Assembly (NCBI GenBank): GCA_963842155.1
Contig: CAWJFP010000021.1
Location: 1-43,491 of the forward strand
Direction: 5' to 3'
Length of the DNA: 43,491 nucleotides
Source: CAWJFP01 sp963842155
GTDB taxonomy: Bacteria > Pseudomonadota > Alphaproteobacteria > JACZXZ01
Shown here: in pieces, positions 1-11,480 of the stretch
How positions within the stretch are numbered: position 1 is the stretch's first letter
Layout of the letters: each line of letters opens with the position of its first letter
Notes under the pieces: generated by a model
Database searches by the model: none
Told to the model about the DNA's origin: nothing
The model's input: the letters and a program-made list of their open reading frames with translations, nothing else
Program-made: the position numbers and the translations under genes

Positions 1-239
1 AAGGGGTGGGCTTTCGCTATTGGCTGGCGGCGGAGGCCCAGCTTAGGGGCTTGCGCGGCTGGGTGCGCAACCGCCGCGACGGCAGCGTCGAGGCGCAGCT
101 TGTCGGCCCTGCCGCGGTGGTGGACGGCATGGTCGAGGCCTGCCGCCGCGGTCCCCCGGCGGCGCGCGTGAGCGGGCTCATCGCGGCCGAGGCCAAGGAC
201 GACGGCGAGCCCGGCTTCAGTCAGCTGCCCACCGAATAG
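1..239 (+). CDS. acyP: acylphosphatase, 5' end cut by the window
   Basis: Small cytosolic enzyme that hydrolyses acyl phosphates. The visible part covers almost the whole family: it opens inside the phosphate-binding loop (Q-G-V-G-F-R, the Q inferred from the partial first codon) and continues with GLRGWVRNRRDGSVEA, which holds the conserved catalytic Asn, then the CRRGPPAARV segment typical of the family C-terminal half. Only about the first 15 residues are missing to the left. Its stop lies inside the 3' end of the convergent lipB gene (19-base overlap). The fold and family are clear; the physiological substrate is not known for bacterial members in general. Confidence 0.9.
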   Translation, partial: GVGFRYWLAAEAQLRGLRGWVRNRRDGSVEAQLVGPAAVVDGMVEACRRGPPAARVSGLIAAEAKDDGEPGFSQLPTE

Positions 240-883
240 GCCGCTTCAAGCTTGAAGGCGTCGGCGAAACTTTCGCCGAGCGCTCTATCGACCTCCGCCA
301 TCGTGACGGGGATGCCGAGCGCCGCGAGCGAGGTCACGCCATAGCGCGCATCGGCCACGCCGCAAGGCACGATGCCGGCGAAATGATCGAGCGCCGGATC
401 GACATTGAGCGCGACCCCGTGATAGCTGATCCAATGGCGCACGCGCACGCCGATGGCGGCGATCTTGTCCTCCCGGCCGCCGCCGCGCGGCACCCAGATG
501 CCGATGCGTCCCGCGCGCCGCTCGCCCACGACGTTGAAGCGCGCGAGAACGCGGATCATCCATTCCTCGAGGGCGTGAACATAAGCGCGGAGATCGCCGC
601 CGCGCCGGCCGAGATCGAGCATGACATAGGCGACGCGCTGGCCGGGCCCGTGATAGGTGAATTGACCGCCGCGGCCGCTACGATGAACCGGGAAGCGCGC
701 GGGGAGCAGGAGGTCCGACGGCCGCGCGCTGGTGCCGGCGGTATAGAGCGGCGGATGCTCGAGCAGCCAGACCTGCTCCTTGGCACGGCCCTCGCGAATG
801 GCGGCGACGCGCGCCTCCATGGCGGCGACGGCGCTCTCGTAGCCCACCGGCTCGTCCGAGACGGTCCATTCGATCTCGTCCAT
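221..883 (-). CDS. lipB: lipoyl(octanoyl) transferase LipB
   Basis: Transfers octanoate from acyl carrier protein to the lipoyl domains of 2-oxoacid dehydrogenases and the glycine cleavage H protein, the first step of lipoate synthesis. The 220-residue length is normal. Family blocks are present: HPPLYTAGTSA, the GRGGQFTYHGPGQ substrate-binding stretch, the Lys of DKIAAIGV and the Cys of GIVPCGV, which form the catalytic Lys/Cys pair. The reading frame stays open upstream through the tRNA-Leu gene, but homology begins at MDEIEWTV, so the ATG at 881-883 is chosen. Convergent with acyP, overlapping its end by 19 bases. Confidence 0.95.
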   Translation of the reverse strand: MDEIEWTVSDEPVGYESAVAAMEARVAAIREGRAKEQVWLLEHPPLYTAGTSARPSDLLLPARFPVHRSGRGGQFTYHGPGQRVAYVMLDLGRRGGDLRAYVHALEEWMIRVLARFNVVGERRAGRIGIWVPRGGGREDKIAAIGVRVRHWISYHGVALNVDPALDHFAGIVPCGVADARYGVTSLAALGIPVTMAEVDRALGESFADAFKLEAAYSVGS

Positions 884-982
884 GCCGCGCCGCCGCCCTT
901 GATCTGCCCTAGGTGATTTGCTATTCCCCCTGGCTGCCGATGGCAAGCCTGCCGGCGCGGCGAGATTTGCGCGAAACGAAAT

Positions 983-1069
983 GCGGTCGTGGCGGAACTG
1001 GTAGACGCGCAGCGTTGAGGTCGCTGTGGGGGCAACCCCGTGGAAGTTCGAGTCTTCTCGACCGCACCA
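983..1069 (+). tRNA. tRNA-Leu (anticodon GAG), CCA encoded
   Basis: A complete 87-nt type II tRNA. The acceptor stem GCGGTCG (983-989) pairs with CGACCGC (1059-1065), followed by discriminator A and an encoded CCA (1067-1069). The anticodon stem CAGCG/CGCTG encloses the loop TTGAGGT, giving anticodon GAG (1017-1019), which reads CUC/CUU leucine codons. A long variable arm (GGGG/CCCC stem) and a T-arm with loop TTCGAGT are visible. It lies between divergently oriented lipB and maeB, and is followed by a short tandem repeat and a strong hairpin. Confidence 0.97.
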
Positions 1070-1070
1070 T

Positions 1071-1119
1071 TGCAAGAGCGTGACACCTGCAAGAGCGTGA
1101 CAACGGCAAGATCGCGACA
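1071..1119 (+). repeat. three 17-nt tandem repeats just after tRNA-Leu
   Basis: Three copies with an exact 17-nt period start at 1071, 1088 and 1105: TGCAAGAGCGTGACACC, TGCAAGAGCGTGACAAC and the diverged GGCAAGATCGCGACAAG. They lie in the tRNA trailer directly before the terminator hairpin. The first two differ at a single base. No coding role is seen. Confidence 0.75.
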
Positions 1120-1148
1120 AGGCCCGCCTTCGCAAGAGGCGGGCCTTG
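1118..1148 (+). terminator. hairpin terminator behind tRNA-Leu
   Basis: Perfect inverted repeat CAAGGCCCGCCT (1118-1129) / AGGCGGGCCTTG (1137-1148) with a 7-nt loop. A U-tract is weak, but placement and stem strength fit termination of the tRNA transcript. A second, competing pairing exists: CAACGGCAAG (1101-1110) with CTTGCCGTTG (1145-1154). Confidence 0.7.
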
Positions 1149-1236
1149 CCGTTGCATGGTAGTCTCCGAAATCAAGGCCGCCCCGGGAAGCGATCTTGAG
1201 GGCCGCCGATGATCTCGCGCGGCGCAGGAGGACGCG

Positions 1237-3549
1237 ATGTCGGATGACCTCAAGGAAGCCGCGCTCGACTATCACCGCCGCCCCGTTCCGGGGAAGCTCG
1301 GCATCGTCGCGACCAAGCCCCTCGCCAACCAGCGCGATCTGGCGCTCGCCTATACGCCGGGCGTCGCCGCCGCCTGCGACGCGATCGTGGCCGACCCCGC
1401 CGAGGCGGCCAGCCTGACGAGCCGCGCCAATCTGGTGGCGGTGATCACGAACGGCACCGCCGTGCTCGGCCTCGGGTCGATCGGGCCGCTCGCCGCCAAG
1501 CCGGTGATGGAAGGGAAGGCGGTGCTGTTCAAGAAGTTCGCGGGCATCGACGTGTTCGACATCGAGATCGCCGAGACCGACCCGAAGAAGCTGATCGAGA
1601 TCATCGCCAGCCTGGAGCCCACCTTCGGCGCCATCAACCTCGAGGATATCCGCGCGCCGGAATGTTTCGAGATCGAGGAGGCGCTGCGCGCGCGCATGAA
1701 GATCCCCGTGCTGCATGACGATCAGCACGGCACGGCGATCATCGTCGCCGCCGCGATCACCAACGGGCTGCGCGTGGTCGGCAAGCGCCTCGACAAGGTG
1801 AGGCTCGTCTCGACGGGCGGGGGTGCCGCGGGCATCGCCTGCCTCGATCTCCTGGTGAGCCTCGGGCTCAAGGAGCGGAACGTCTATCTGCTCGACCGGC
1901 TGGGCCTCGTCCATCCCGGGCGGAAGGAGGAGATGACCGCGCGCAAGCTGCGCTACGCCAAGGACATTCCGGCGCGCCGCCTCGACGAGGTGATCGACGG
2001 CGCCGACATCTTCCTCGGCCTCTCCGCGCCCGGGGTCCTGACCGCGGAGATGGTGAAGCGCATGGCCGAGCGGCCTCTCATCCTGGCGCTCGCCAACCCG
2101 GTGCCCGAGATACTGCCCGAGCTCGCGCGCGAGGCGCGCCCCGACGCGGTGATCGCGACCGGCCGCTCGGACTATCCCAACCAGGTCAACAACGTGCTCT
2201 GCTTTCCCTTCATCTTCCGCGGCGCGCTCGACGTGGGCGCGGTCGCCATCAACGAGGAGATGAAGATCGCCTGCGTCCACGCCCTCGCCGAGCTCGCCCG
2301 CATGGAGCCTTCCGAGGTGGTGGTGAAGGCCTATGGCGGCGAGCAGGCGGGCTTCGGGCCCGACAATCTCATCCCGCGCCCCTTCGATCCCCGGCTCGTG
2401 ATCGAGCTGCCGCCGGCCGTCGCGAAGGCGGCGATGGCGAGCGGCGTCGCCACCCGCCCCATCGCGGATTTCGACGCTTACCGCCAGCGGCTCTCGCAAT
2501 TCGCCTTCCGCTCGGGCCTCGCCATGAAGCCCGTCTTCGAGCGCGCGCGCCAGGCGCCGCAAAGGGTGGTCTATGCCGAGGGCGAGGAGGAGCGCGTGCT
2601 GCGCGCCGTGCAGGTGGTGGTGGACGAGGGGCTGGCGCGCCCCATCCTCGTCGGCCGGCCGCGCGTGATCAAGTCGCGGCTGCGCGCGCTCGGGCTCCGG
2701 CTGCAGCCTGACACGCATTTCGAGCTCTGCGACCCGGAGGACGATCCGCGCTACAAGGATTATTGGACGAGCTATCACGCCCTCATGGGCCGCCGCGGCG
2801 TCTCGCCCGACGTGGCGCGCACGGTGGTGCGCACCAGCACCACCGTCATCGCGGCACTCATGCTTGCCAAGGGCGAGGCCGACGCCATGATCTGCGGCAC
2901 GGTCGGGCGCTATGACGGACATTTGCGCCATGTGCGCGACGTGATCGGCCGGCGGCCTTCCTGCCGCCAGCTCGCGGCGATGAGCCTCCTGATCCTGCCG
3001 ACCGGCACCTATTTCATTTGCGACACCTACGTGAACCCGGAACCCGACAGCGAGGCGGTGGTCGACATGACCTTGATGGCGGCCGAAGGCGTGCGGCGCT
3101 TCGGCATCGAGCCCAAGGCGGCGCTGCTCTCGCATTCGAATTTCGGCAGCGCCGAGACGCCGGCCGCGGTCAAGATGCGCGACGCCGTCGCCATCCTCCA
3201 TGGCCGGCATCCGGAGCTCGAGGTCGAGGGCGAGATGAACGCCGATGCCGCGCTCTCCGACGAGATCCGCGCGCGTCTCTTCCCCGACGCCGGGCTCAAG
3301 GGCCGCGCCAATCTCCTCGTCATGCCGAGCGTCGACGCCGCGAACATCGCCTTCAACATGGTGAAGGCGATGGGCGACGGGCTGAGCGTCGGGCCGATCC
3401 TGCTCGGCGCCGCGCGGCCCGCCCATATCCTGACCCCCTCGGTCACCGCGCGCGGCGTGGTCAACATGACGGCCGTCGCCGTAGTCGACGCGCAGGACCG
3501 CGCGCAGAAGGCCAAACCCGCGTCCGCCAAGCGCGCCCGCGCGCGCTAG
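1237..3549 (+). CDS. maeB: NADP-dependent malic enzyme, MaeB type (malic enzyme-phosphotransacetylase-like fusion)
   Basis: Oxidatively decarboxylates malate to pyruvate, supplying NADPH and pyruvate for gluconeogenic growth. The 770 residues match the long MaeB architecture: an N-terminal malic domain (YTPGVAAAC near residue 37; KFAGIDVFDIE; LHDDQHGTAI), an NAD(P)-binding domain (STGGGAAGIACLDLL) and, from about residue 430, a C-terminal phosphotransacetylase-like domain, which in this family is usually regulatory rather than catalytic. The start is set by the ATG at 1237 behind AGGAG. It is followed after 7 bases by the thioesterase gene, so the two are probably co-transcribed. Confidence 0.95.
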   Translation: MSDDLKEAALDYHRRPVPGKLGIVATKPLANQRDLALAYTPGVAAACDAIVADPAEAASLTSRANLVAVITNGTAVLGLGSIGPLAAKPVMEGKAVLFKKFAGIDVFDIEIAETDPKKLIEIIASLEPTFGAINLEDIRAPECFEIEEALRARMKIPVLHDDQHGTAIIVAAAITNGLRVVGKRLDKVRLVSTGGGAAGIACLDLLVSLGLKERNVYLLDRLGLVHPGRKEEMTARKLRYAKDIPARRLDEVIDGADIFLGLSAPGVLTAEMVKRMAERPLILALANPVPEILPELAREARPDAVIATGRSDYPNQVNNVLCFPFIFRGALDVGAVAINEEMKIACVHALAELARMEPSEVVVKAYGGEQAGFGPDNLIPRPFDPRLVIELPPAVAKAAMASGVATRPIADFDAYRQRLSQFAFRSGLAMKPVFERARQAPQRVVYAEGEEERVLRAVQVVVDEGLARPILVGRPRVIKSRLRALGLRLQPDTHFELCDPEDDPRYKDYWTSYHALMGRRGVSPDVARTVVRTSTTVIAALMLAKGEADAMICGTVGRYDGHLRHVRDVIGRRPSCRQLAAMSLLILPTGTYFICDTYVNPEPDSEAVVDMTLMAAEGVRRFGIEPKAALLSHSNFGSAETPAAVKMRDAVAILHGRHPELEVEGEMNADAALSDEIRARLFPDAGLKGRANLLVMPSVDAANIAFNMVKAMGDGLSVGPILLGAARPAHILTPSVTARGVVNMTAVAVVDAQDRAQKAKPASAKRARAR

Positions 3550-3556
3550 GGCCCGG

Positions 3557-4024
3557 ATGGAGGTCTTCGAGCCGCGCAATCCCGACTATGCGGCACGCGT
3601 ACGCGGCAGCTTTGCGCGCCAGAAGGCGATGGCGCTGATCGGCGCCCGCCTGACGGCTGTCACGCCCGGCGCGGTCGAGATCGAGCTCGATTACCGCGAC
3701 GATCTTACGCAACAGCATGGTTTCATCCATGGCGGGCTGGTCGGCATGATCGCCGACAACGCCTGCGGCTATGCCGCCTTCAGCCTGATGCCCGCGGAGG
3801 CGACGGTGCTGACGATCGAATACAAGATCAATTTCTTGGCGCCGGCGGCGGCCGAGCGGCTCGTGGCGCGCGGGCGAGTCGTCAAGCCGGGTCGCACGCT
3901 GTCGGTCGCGGAGGCGCGGGTCTCGGCAGTTGCTTCGGGGCGCGAGACCCTGGTCGCCACGGCACTCGCCACCCTCATGCAGCTCGACGGCCGCGACGAC
4001 GAAAGGCCGCCGGAAGCGCGCTGA
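3557..4024 (+). CDS. PaaI-family hotdog thioesterase
   Basis: Predicted acyl-CoA thioesterase of the single-domain hotdog fold (155 residues). The signature QHGFIHGGLVGMIADNACG around residues 55-75 carries the HGG loop and the Asp/Asn positions used by PaaI-type enzymes; a second conserved stretch is TIEYKINFLAPA. It starts 7 bases after maeB and lies just before the isovaleryl-CoA dehydrogenase gene, so a housekeeping role in releasing CoA from stalled acyl-CoA intermediates is plausible. The substrate cannot be read from the sequence. Confidence 0.85.
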   Translation: MEVFEPRNPDYAARVRGSFARQKAMALIGARLTAVTPGAVEIELDYRDDLTQQHGFIHGGLVGMIADNACGYAAFSLMPAEATVLTIEYKINFLAPAAAERLVARGRVVKPGRTLSVAEARVSAVASGRETLVATALATLMQLDGRDDERPPEAR

Positions 4025-4103
4025 GAGGGAGCTCGGCGCGGGCGCGCGTTGCGCCGCGGCGGTTCCGGTCTAGACTGGGTGCGAGGCCCGCACGGAGGAG
4101 AAA

Positions 4104-5276
4104 ATGATCTCGAACCAGCCGCCAAGCTTCGATTTCGGCCTCGGCGAAACCGCCGACATGCTGCGCGCGACCGTGCGCGGCTTCGCCGAGGACAAGGTGG
4201 CGCCCCGCGCCGACGCGATCGACAGGACGAACGAATTTCCGCGCGATCTTTGGCCCGCCCTCGGCGCGCTCGGCGTGCTCGGCCTTACGGTCGAGGAGGA
4301 ATGGGGCGGCGCCGGCATGGGCTATCTCGAACATTGCGTCGCGATGGAGGAGATCAGCCGCGCCTCGGCCTCGGTCGGGCTCTCCTACGGCGCCCATTCC
4401 AACCTCTGCGTCAACCAGCTCCGCCGCAACGGCAGCGCGGCGCAGAAGCGGCGCTATTTGCCCAAGCTGATCTCGGGCGAGCATGTGGGCGCGCTCGCCA
4501 TGAGCGAGCCCGGCGCCGGCTCCGACGTGGTGAGCATGCGGTTGCGCGCCGAAAAGAAGGGCGACCGATATATCCTCAACGGCAGCAAGATGTGGATCAC
4601 CAACGGCCCGATCGCCGAGGTCGTGGTCGTCTATGCCAAGACCGATCCGGCGGCGGGGCCTCGCGGCATCACCGCCTTCATCGTCGAGCGCGGCAGCAAG
4701 GGCTTCTCGACCGCGCAGAAGCTCGACAAGCTCGGCATGCGCGGCTCGGACACCGGCGAGCTGGTGTTCCAGGATTGCGAGGTGCCGGAGGAGAACATCC
4801 TGGGCGCGGTCAACGAGGGCGTTCATGTGCTGATGAGCGGGCTCGACTACGAGCGCGCCGTGCTCGCCGCCGGGCCGCTCGGCATCATGCAGGCCTGCAT
4901 GGACGTGGTGACGCCCTATGTTCACGAGCGCTCGCAGTTCGGCCAGCCGATCGGCAGCTTCCAGCTCGTGCAAGGCAAGCTCGCCGATATGTACACGACG
5001 ATGAACGCGAGCCGCGCCTATGTCTATGCCGTGGCGCGCGCCTGCGACAGCGGCCGCACCACGCGCAAGGACGCGGCGGGCGCTATCCTCTATGCGTCCG
5101 AGAAGGCCACCCTGATCGCGCTCGACGCCATCCAGCTGCTCGGCGGCAACGGCTATATCAACGACTACCCGACAGGTCGGCTCCTGCGCGACGCGAAGCT
5201 CTACGAGATCGGCGCCGGCACGTCGGAGATCAGGCGCTGGCTGATCGGCCGCGAGCTGTTCGAGGAGACGCGGTGA
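4104..5276 (+). CDS. ivd: isovaleryl-CoA dehydrogenase
   Basis: FAD enzyme oxidising isovaleryl-CoA to 3-methylcrotonyl-CoA, the third step of leucine breakdown. The 390 residues span the whole acyl-CoA dehydrogenase fold; family marks are AMSEPGAGSDVVSM, NGSKMWITNGP and LLGGNGYINDYP. The catalytic base is Glu250 in GLDYERAVLAAGP; its position in this helix separates isovaleryl-CoA dehydrogenases from most other acyl-CoA dehydrogenases. The ATG follows GGAGGAG. Its product is the substrate of the methylcrotonoyl-CoA carboxylase encoded by mccB/mccA 1.6 kb downstream, so the block is functionally coherent. Confidence 0.93.
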   Translation: MISNQPPSFDFGLGETADMLRATVRGFAEDKVAPRADAIDRTNEFPRDLWPALGALGVLGLTVEEEWGGAGMGYLEHCVAMEEISRASASVGLSYGAHSNLCVNQLRRNGSAAQKRRYLPKLISGEHVGALAMSEPGAGSDVVSMRLRAEKKGDRYILNGSKMWITNGPIAEVVVVYAKTDPAAGPRGITAFIVERGSKGFSTAQKLDKLGMRGSDTGELVFQDCEVPEENILGAVNEGVHVLMSGLDYERAVLAAGPLGIMQACMDVVTPYVHERSQFGQPIGSFQLVQGKLADMYTTMNASRAYVYAVARACDSGRTTRKDAAGAILYASEKATLIALDAIQLLGGNGYINDYPTGRLLRDAKLYEIGAGTSEIRRWLIGRELFEETR

Positions 5277-5303
5277 AATAGCGGCGAAGAGGGAAGGTGC
5301 GCG

Positions 5304-5500
5304 ATGTCCAAGGACGATGACGGCATGGTCCGGCGCGAGAGCCGCGAAGCGCGGCTTCGGCGGGCCCAGAAACTGGCGGCTCCATATTTGCAGAAGAAGG
5401 GCGGTTCGTCCGAAGCCTTTATCGCAGAACGTCGTCGCGAGGCGGCGCGCGAATCGAAGGGCGGGCGGGTGGGCACGCCGCCGGCAAAGCAGCGGCGATC

Positions 5501-5504
<4 letters not shown>
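5304..5504 (+). CDS. small basic protein of unknown function
   Basis: 66 residues, strongly charged, with a helical Arg/Glu-rich first half (RRESREARLRRAQKLAAPYL) and a basic tail. It is not recognised. It is likely real because it has a purine-rich ribosome site (GAGGGAAGG) before the ATG and because its TGA overlaps the ATG of the following SDR gene in an ATGA arrangement, suggesting translational coupling. It lies 28 bases after ivd, in the same operon. Confidence 0.6.
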
Positions 5505-6184
<680 letters not shown>

Positions 6185-6530
6185 GCGCGAGGTCGATGCC
6201 CAGACCCTCGACGGCGCCTTTGAGCTGCTCGAGATCGATGGGCAATGGCAGGCAAGCCGAGGCGCCATAGGTCAGCGCCGTAGGCAGGCTGGCTTCGTTG
6301 CCGACGATCCCGATCAGCGGAATCTCGTTTGCGCGCGAGGTTTGGATGCCATGCAGCAGCTCGACGATCTTTTCCGGCCGCTCCGGCAGCTCGACGATCC
6401 GCAAGCCCACTTTTTCCGCCGCAGGCGCCGCGCTGGACAGCTTGGCGTCGAAACCCCAGGCGGCCAGAGCGTCCAGCAAAAGCCGCTCCAGCCATTTCTC
6501 TTGAATATGCAAGACGACGCACCGGCCCAT

Positions 6531-6867
6531 GGCAGACACTCCACCACCCGGCGCGAGAGCCGGATTTCGCCGATTAATGCCCGCGACATCCGCGAAAGAG
6601 CGCGGCCGGCTTGCCAGAACAGCGGCGCGCAACATCACTGGCGCGTCAATTTATAAGCTAGCTGATGATTCGAACCAGGTCAAATATTTCAGCGAGATTT
6701 CAAGCGCCGCATGTCGTGTCCGCCACGCCGCGCGCGCCTGCCGCCTGCAGAAGGGAAGCCGACAGAAAAGTAGATCGCGGGGCCGTCGCCGGCCTGTCCG
6801 CGCCGCCCGTGCCAAGCGCCGCCCCCCGGGCTATAAGGGTCGTCCAAGAACGGCTCTGGAGGGCCGC
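6531..6867. other. 337-bp gene-free region between divergent genes
   Basis: Holds the promoters for the receiver-like gene (minus) and the mcc operon (plus). Its middle is locally AT-rich (CAATTTATAAGCTAGCTGATG near 6650), the likeliest place for a promoter. No convincing operator palindrome or RNA structure was seen. An ORF runs through it in frame with mccB but shows no similarity to carboxylases. Confidence 0.5.
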
Positions 6868-8475
6868 ATGAGCCAGCTCGCCTCCGCGCTCGACCCGCGA
6901 TCCGAGGAATTCCGCCGCAACGCGGAGGCGATGCGCGCGCTCGTGGCCGATCTGCGGGCGCAGGTCGCCGCCGTCAAGGAAGGCGGCGGCGCGCCCGCGC
7001 GCGAGAAGCATCTCGCTCGCGGCAAGCTCCTGCCGCGCGAGCGGGTGCGCGCGCTGCTCGACGTCGGGTCGCCCTTCCTCGAGCTCAGCCAGCTCGCGGC
7101 GCATGGCATGTATAAAAGCGAGGTGCCCTCGGCCGGCATCATCACGGGCATCGGCCGGGTCGAGGGCCGCGACTGCGTGATCGTCGCCAACGACGCCACG
7201 GTGAAAGGCGGCACCTACTTCCCCATGACGGTGAAGAAGCATGTCCGCGCCCAGGAGATCGCGCGGGAGAACCGCCTCCCTTGCCTCTATCTCGTCGATT
7301 CGGGCGGCGCCCATCTGCCGAGCTGGGACGAGGTCTTCCCCGACCGGGACCATTTCGGCCGCATCTTCTACAATCAAGCCACATTGTCGGCCGCCGGCGT
7401 GCCGCAGATCGCCGTCGTGATGGGGAGTTGCACGGCGGGCGGGGCCTATGTCCCCGCCATGTCGGACGAGACGATCATCGTGCGCGGCCAGGGCACCATC
7501 TTCTTGGGCGGGCCGCCGCTCGTGAAGGCGGCGACGGGCGAGGTGGTGAGCGCCGAGGAGCTGGGCGGCGCCGATCTCCACACGCGCGTCTCCGGCGTCG
7601 CCGACCATTATGCCCAGAACGATCTGCATGCCTTGGCCCTCGCTCGCCGCATCGTCGCCAATCTCAACCGGCCGAAGCGCGTCGCCCTCGAGCTGCGCGA
7701 GCCCATGGCGCCGCGCCACGACATCGACGAGATCCACGAAGTCGTGCCGGCCGATCCGCGCAAGCCCTATGATGCGCGCGAGGCGATCGCGCGCATCGTC
7801 GACGGCTCGGTGCTGGACGAATTCAAGCAGCTTTACGGTCCCACCATCGTTTGCGGCTTCGCCCATATCCACGGCTATCCGGTCGGCATCGTCGCCAATA
7901 ACGGCATTCTTTTCTCCGAATCGGCGCTCAAGGCGGCGCATTTCATCGAGCTCTGCGCCCAACGCGGCATTCCGCTCGTCTTCCTGCAGAACATCACCGG
8001 CTTCATGGTGGGACGAAAATACGAGGCGGGTGGCATCGCCAAGGACGGCGCCAAGATGGTGACGGCGGTCGCCTGCGCCGCCGTGCCGAAATTCACCGTC
8101 ATCATCGGCGGCAGCTTCGGCGCCGGCAACTACGCCATGTGCGGCCGCGCCTATGGCCCGCGCTTCCTCTGGATGTGGCCCAACGCGCGCATCTCGGTGA
8201 TGGGCGGCGAGCAGGCGGCGAGCGTGCTCGCGACCGTGCGCGGCGACAATATCGAGGCGCAGGGAGGGCGCTGGTCGACGGAGGAGATCGAGGCCTTCAA
8301 GCAGCCGATCCGCGACCAGTTCGAGGCGCAGGGCCATCCCTATTATGCGAGCGCGCGCCTCTGGGACGACGGCGTCATCGACCCGCGCGACACGCGGCGC
8401 GTGCTCGGCTTGGCGCTCTCCGCCGCGCTCAACGCGCCCGTCGAGGCGACGCGCTTCGGCGTCTTCCGGATGTAG
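6868..8475 (+). CDS. mccB: methylcrotonoyl-CoA carboxylase, beta (carboxyltransferase) subunit
   Basis: Carboxyltransferase half of the biotin enzyme converting 3-methylcrotonyl-CoA to 3-methylglutaconyl-CoA in leucine catabolism. The 535 residues start at MSQLASALDPRS, the usual length and N-terminus for this subunit. Typical segments are YLVDSGGAHLPSWDEVFPDR, VMGSCTAGGAYVPAMSDE, FLGGPPLVKAATGE and VFLQNITGFMVGRKYE; the SGGA and GSFGAGNYAM loops form the CoA and biotin oxyanion sites. The frame is open upstream, but the ATG at 6868 is where homology begins. It is followed after 5 bases by a potassium-channel gene and then mccA. Confidence 0.95.
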   Translation: MSQLASALDPRSEEFRRNAEAMRALVADLRAQVAAVKEGGGAPAREKHLARGKLLPRERVRALLDVGSPFLELSQLAAHGMYKSEVPSAGIITGIGRVEGRDCVIVANDATVKGGTYFPMTVKKHVRAQEIARENRLPCLYLVDSGGAHLPSWDEVFPDRDHFGRIFYNQATLSAAGVPQIAVVMGSCTAGGAYVPAMSDETIIVRGQGTIFLGGPPLVKAATGEVVSAEELGGADLHTRVSGVADHYAQNDLHALALARRIVANLNRPKRVALELREPMAPRHDIDEIHEVVPADPRKPYDAREAIARIVDGSVLDEFKQLYGPTIVCGFAHIHGYPVGIVANNGILFSESALKAAHFIELCAQRGIPLVFLQNITGFMVGRKYEAGGIAKDGAKMVTAVACAAVPKFTVIIGGSFGAGNYAMCGRAYGPRFLWMWPNARISVMGGEQAASVLATVRGDNIEAQGGRWSTEEIEAFKQPIRDQFEAQGHPYYASARLWDDGVIDPRDTRRVLGLALSAALNAPVEATRFGVFRM

Positions 8476-8480
8476 CCCGC

Positions 8481-9395
8481 ATGGCGCGCCCCGACCGCCA
8501 TTGGCTCGCCGCCCTCGCCTTCACCGCGACGCTGATCCTGCTCGTCAGCGTCGCCGTGACCGACGTGGTCAACGGCTTCGTGCTGGTCATGTTGTCGAGC
8601 GTGCTGGTGAGCACGATCGTCTTCTTTCGACTCTTCCCTGGCAGCCGCTTCTTCTCGATCGCCTTCGCCAACTTCCTCGCCGTCTATGCCTGCATCTTCG
8701 TCTTCTTCGTCGAGGCGAATTTCGCGCCGGCCCATTTCGAAGTGCTGCTCGTGGCCTTCGCGCTGCCCATCGCCGCCTTCCTGCTCGGCGCCGTCTGGCG
8801 GCGCGCCACGATCCGCGCGATCGTGACGGCGACCCATTTGCAGGGTGAACGGCGCTTCGCCAATGTGCTGCTCTGGCTTCTGCCGGTGGGCGCGATCGGC
8901 GCGTCGAGCTTCCTCGTGCCGGGCCTCGGCCTGGGGCCGGCCGGCTACGATGTCGCCGTCCTCCTCGCCATGGCGGCGATCGCCGCGATCGTGCTGCTGG
9001 TGAGCAGCGACGTCTCGACCTTCCTCCTCGACACGGGCCTTCTGTTCGAGGAGTTCTTCGGCCGCATTTCGCGCCTCGTGGTTCCGGCCTTCGCCTTCCT
9101 CACCTTCTATTCGCTGCTCGTCATCGTCTTCGGCGCCTGCTATCGCATCGTCGACCGGCTGTCCGTGGAGCCGCTCTTCCGCATCGACGGCGCCTTGAAG
9201 CATGTGAGCTTTCCCGAGGCGCTGTATTTCTCGATCGTGACGCTCAGCACGGTCGGCTACGGCGACATCGTTCCGGCGACGAGCCTGACCCGCGTCATCG
9301 CGGCGCTGCAGATCGTGAGCGGCGTGCTGCTGTTGCTCTTCGGCTTCTCGGAGATTATCGCCTATGGCCGCGACCGTGAGCGGCGGCGGCTGTGA
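8481..9395 (+). CDS. potassium channel protein with TVGYGD selectivity filter
   Basis: 304-residue inner-membrane protein. Hydrophobic segments occur near residues 10-30, 33-50, 55-75, 85-105, 130-150, 155-175 and 200-225. A pore module follows: EALYFSIVTLSTVGYGDIVP, filter at about residue 257, then a final transmembrane helix (VIAALQIVSGVLLLLFGFSEII). This gives voltage-gated-like topology, but no regular Arg-every-third-residue S4 helix is evident. It sits between mccB and mccA, 5 bases after the first and 21 before the second, so it is expressed with a leucine-catabolic enzyme. The functional link is unknown. Confidence 0.85.
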   Translation: MARPDRHWLAALAFTATLILLVSVAVTDVVNGFVLVMLSSVLVSTIVFFRLFPGSRFFSIAFANFLAVYACIFVFFVEANFAPAHFEVLLVAFALPIAAFLLGAVWRRATIRAIVTATHLQGERRFANVLLWLLPVGAIGASSFLVPGLGLGPAGYDVAVLLAMAAIAAIVLLVSSDVSTFLLDTGLLFEEFFGRISRLVVPAFAFLTFYSLLVIVFGACYRIVDRLSVEPLFRIDGALKHVSFPEALYFSIVTLSTVGYGDIVPATSLTRVIAALQIVSGVLLLLFGFSEIIAYGRDRERRRL

Positions 9396-9416
9396 GGGCG
9401 ACGGAGAAGGCGCCGC

Positions 9417-11424
<2,008 letters not shown>

Positions 11425-11480
11425 CAGCAAAAAGGGCAGTTCCCAGTTGCCCGCGAATGGCAATTCCGGACGGCTCGCTC

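Noticed and set aside
884..1135. Upstream extension of the lipB frame
   Set aside because: It runs through the tRNA-Leu gene and its trailer; homology starts at MDEIEW.
556..3579. 1007-codon open frame on the minus strand across maeB and lipB
   Set aside because: Antisense shadow of a GC-rich gene; no family similarity, Arg/His/Asp-rich composition, and it crosses the tRNA and lipB.
6529..6867. Upstream extension of the mccB frame by 113 codons
   Set aside because: Basic low-complexity sequence without carboxylase similarity; the ATG at 6868 gives the standard length.
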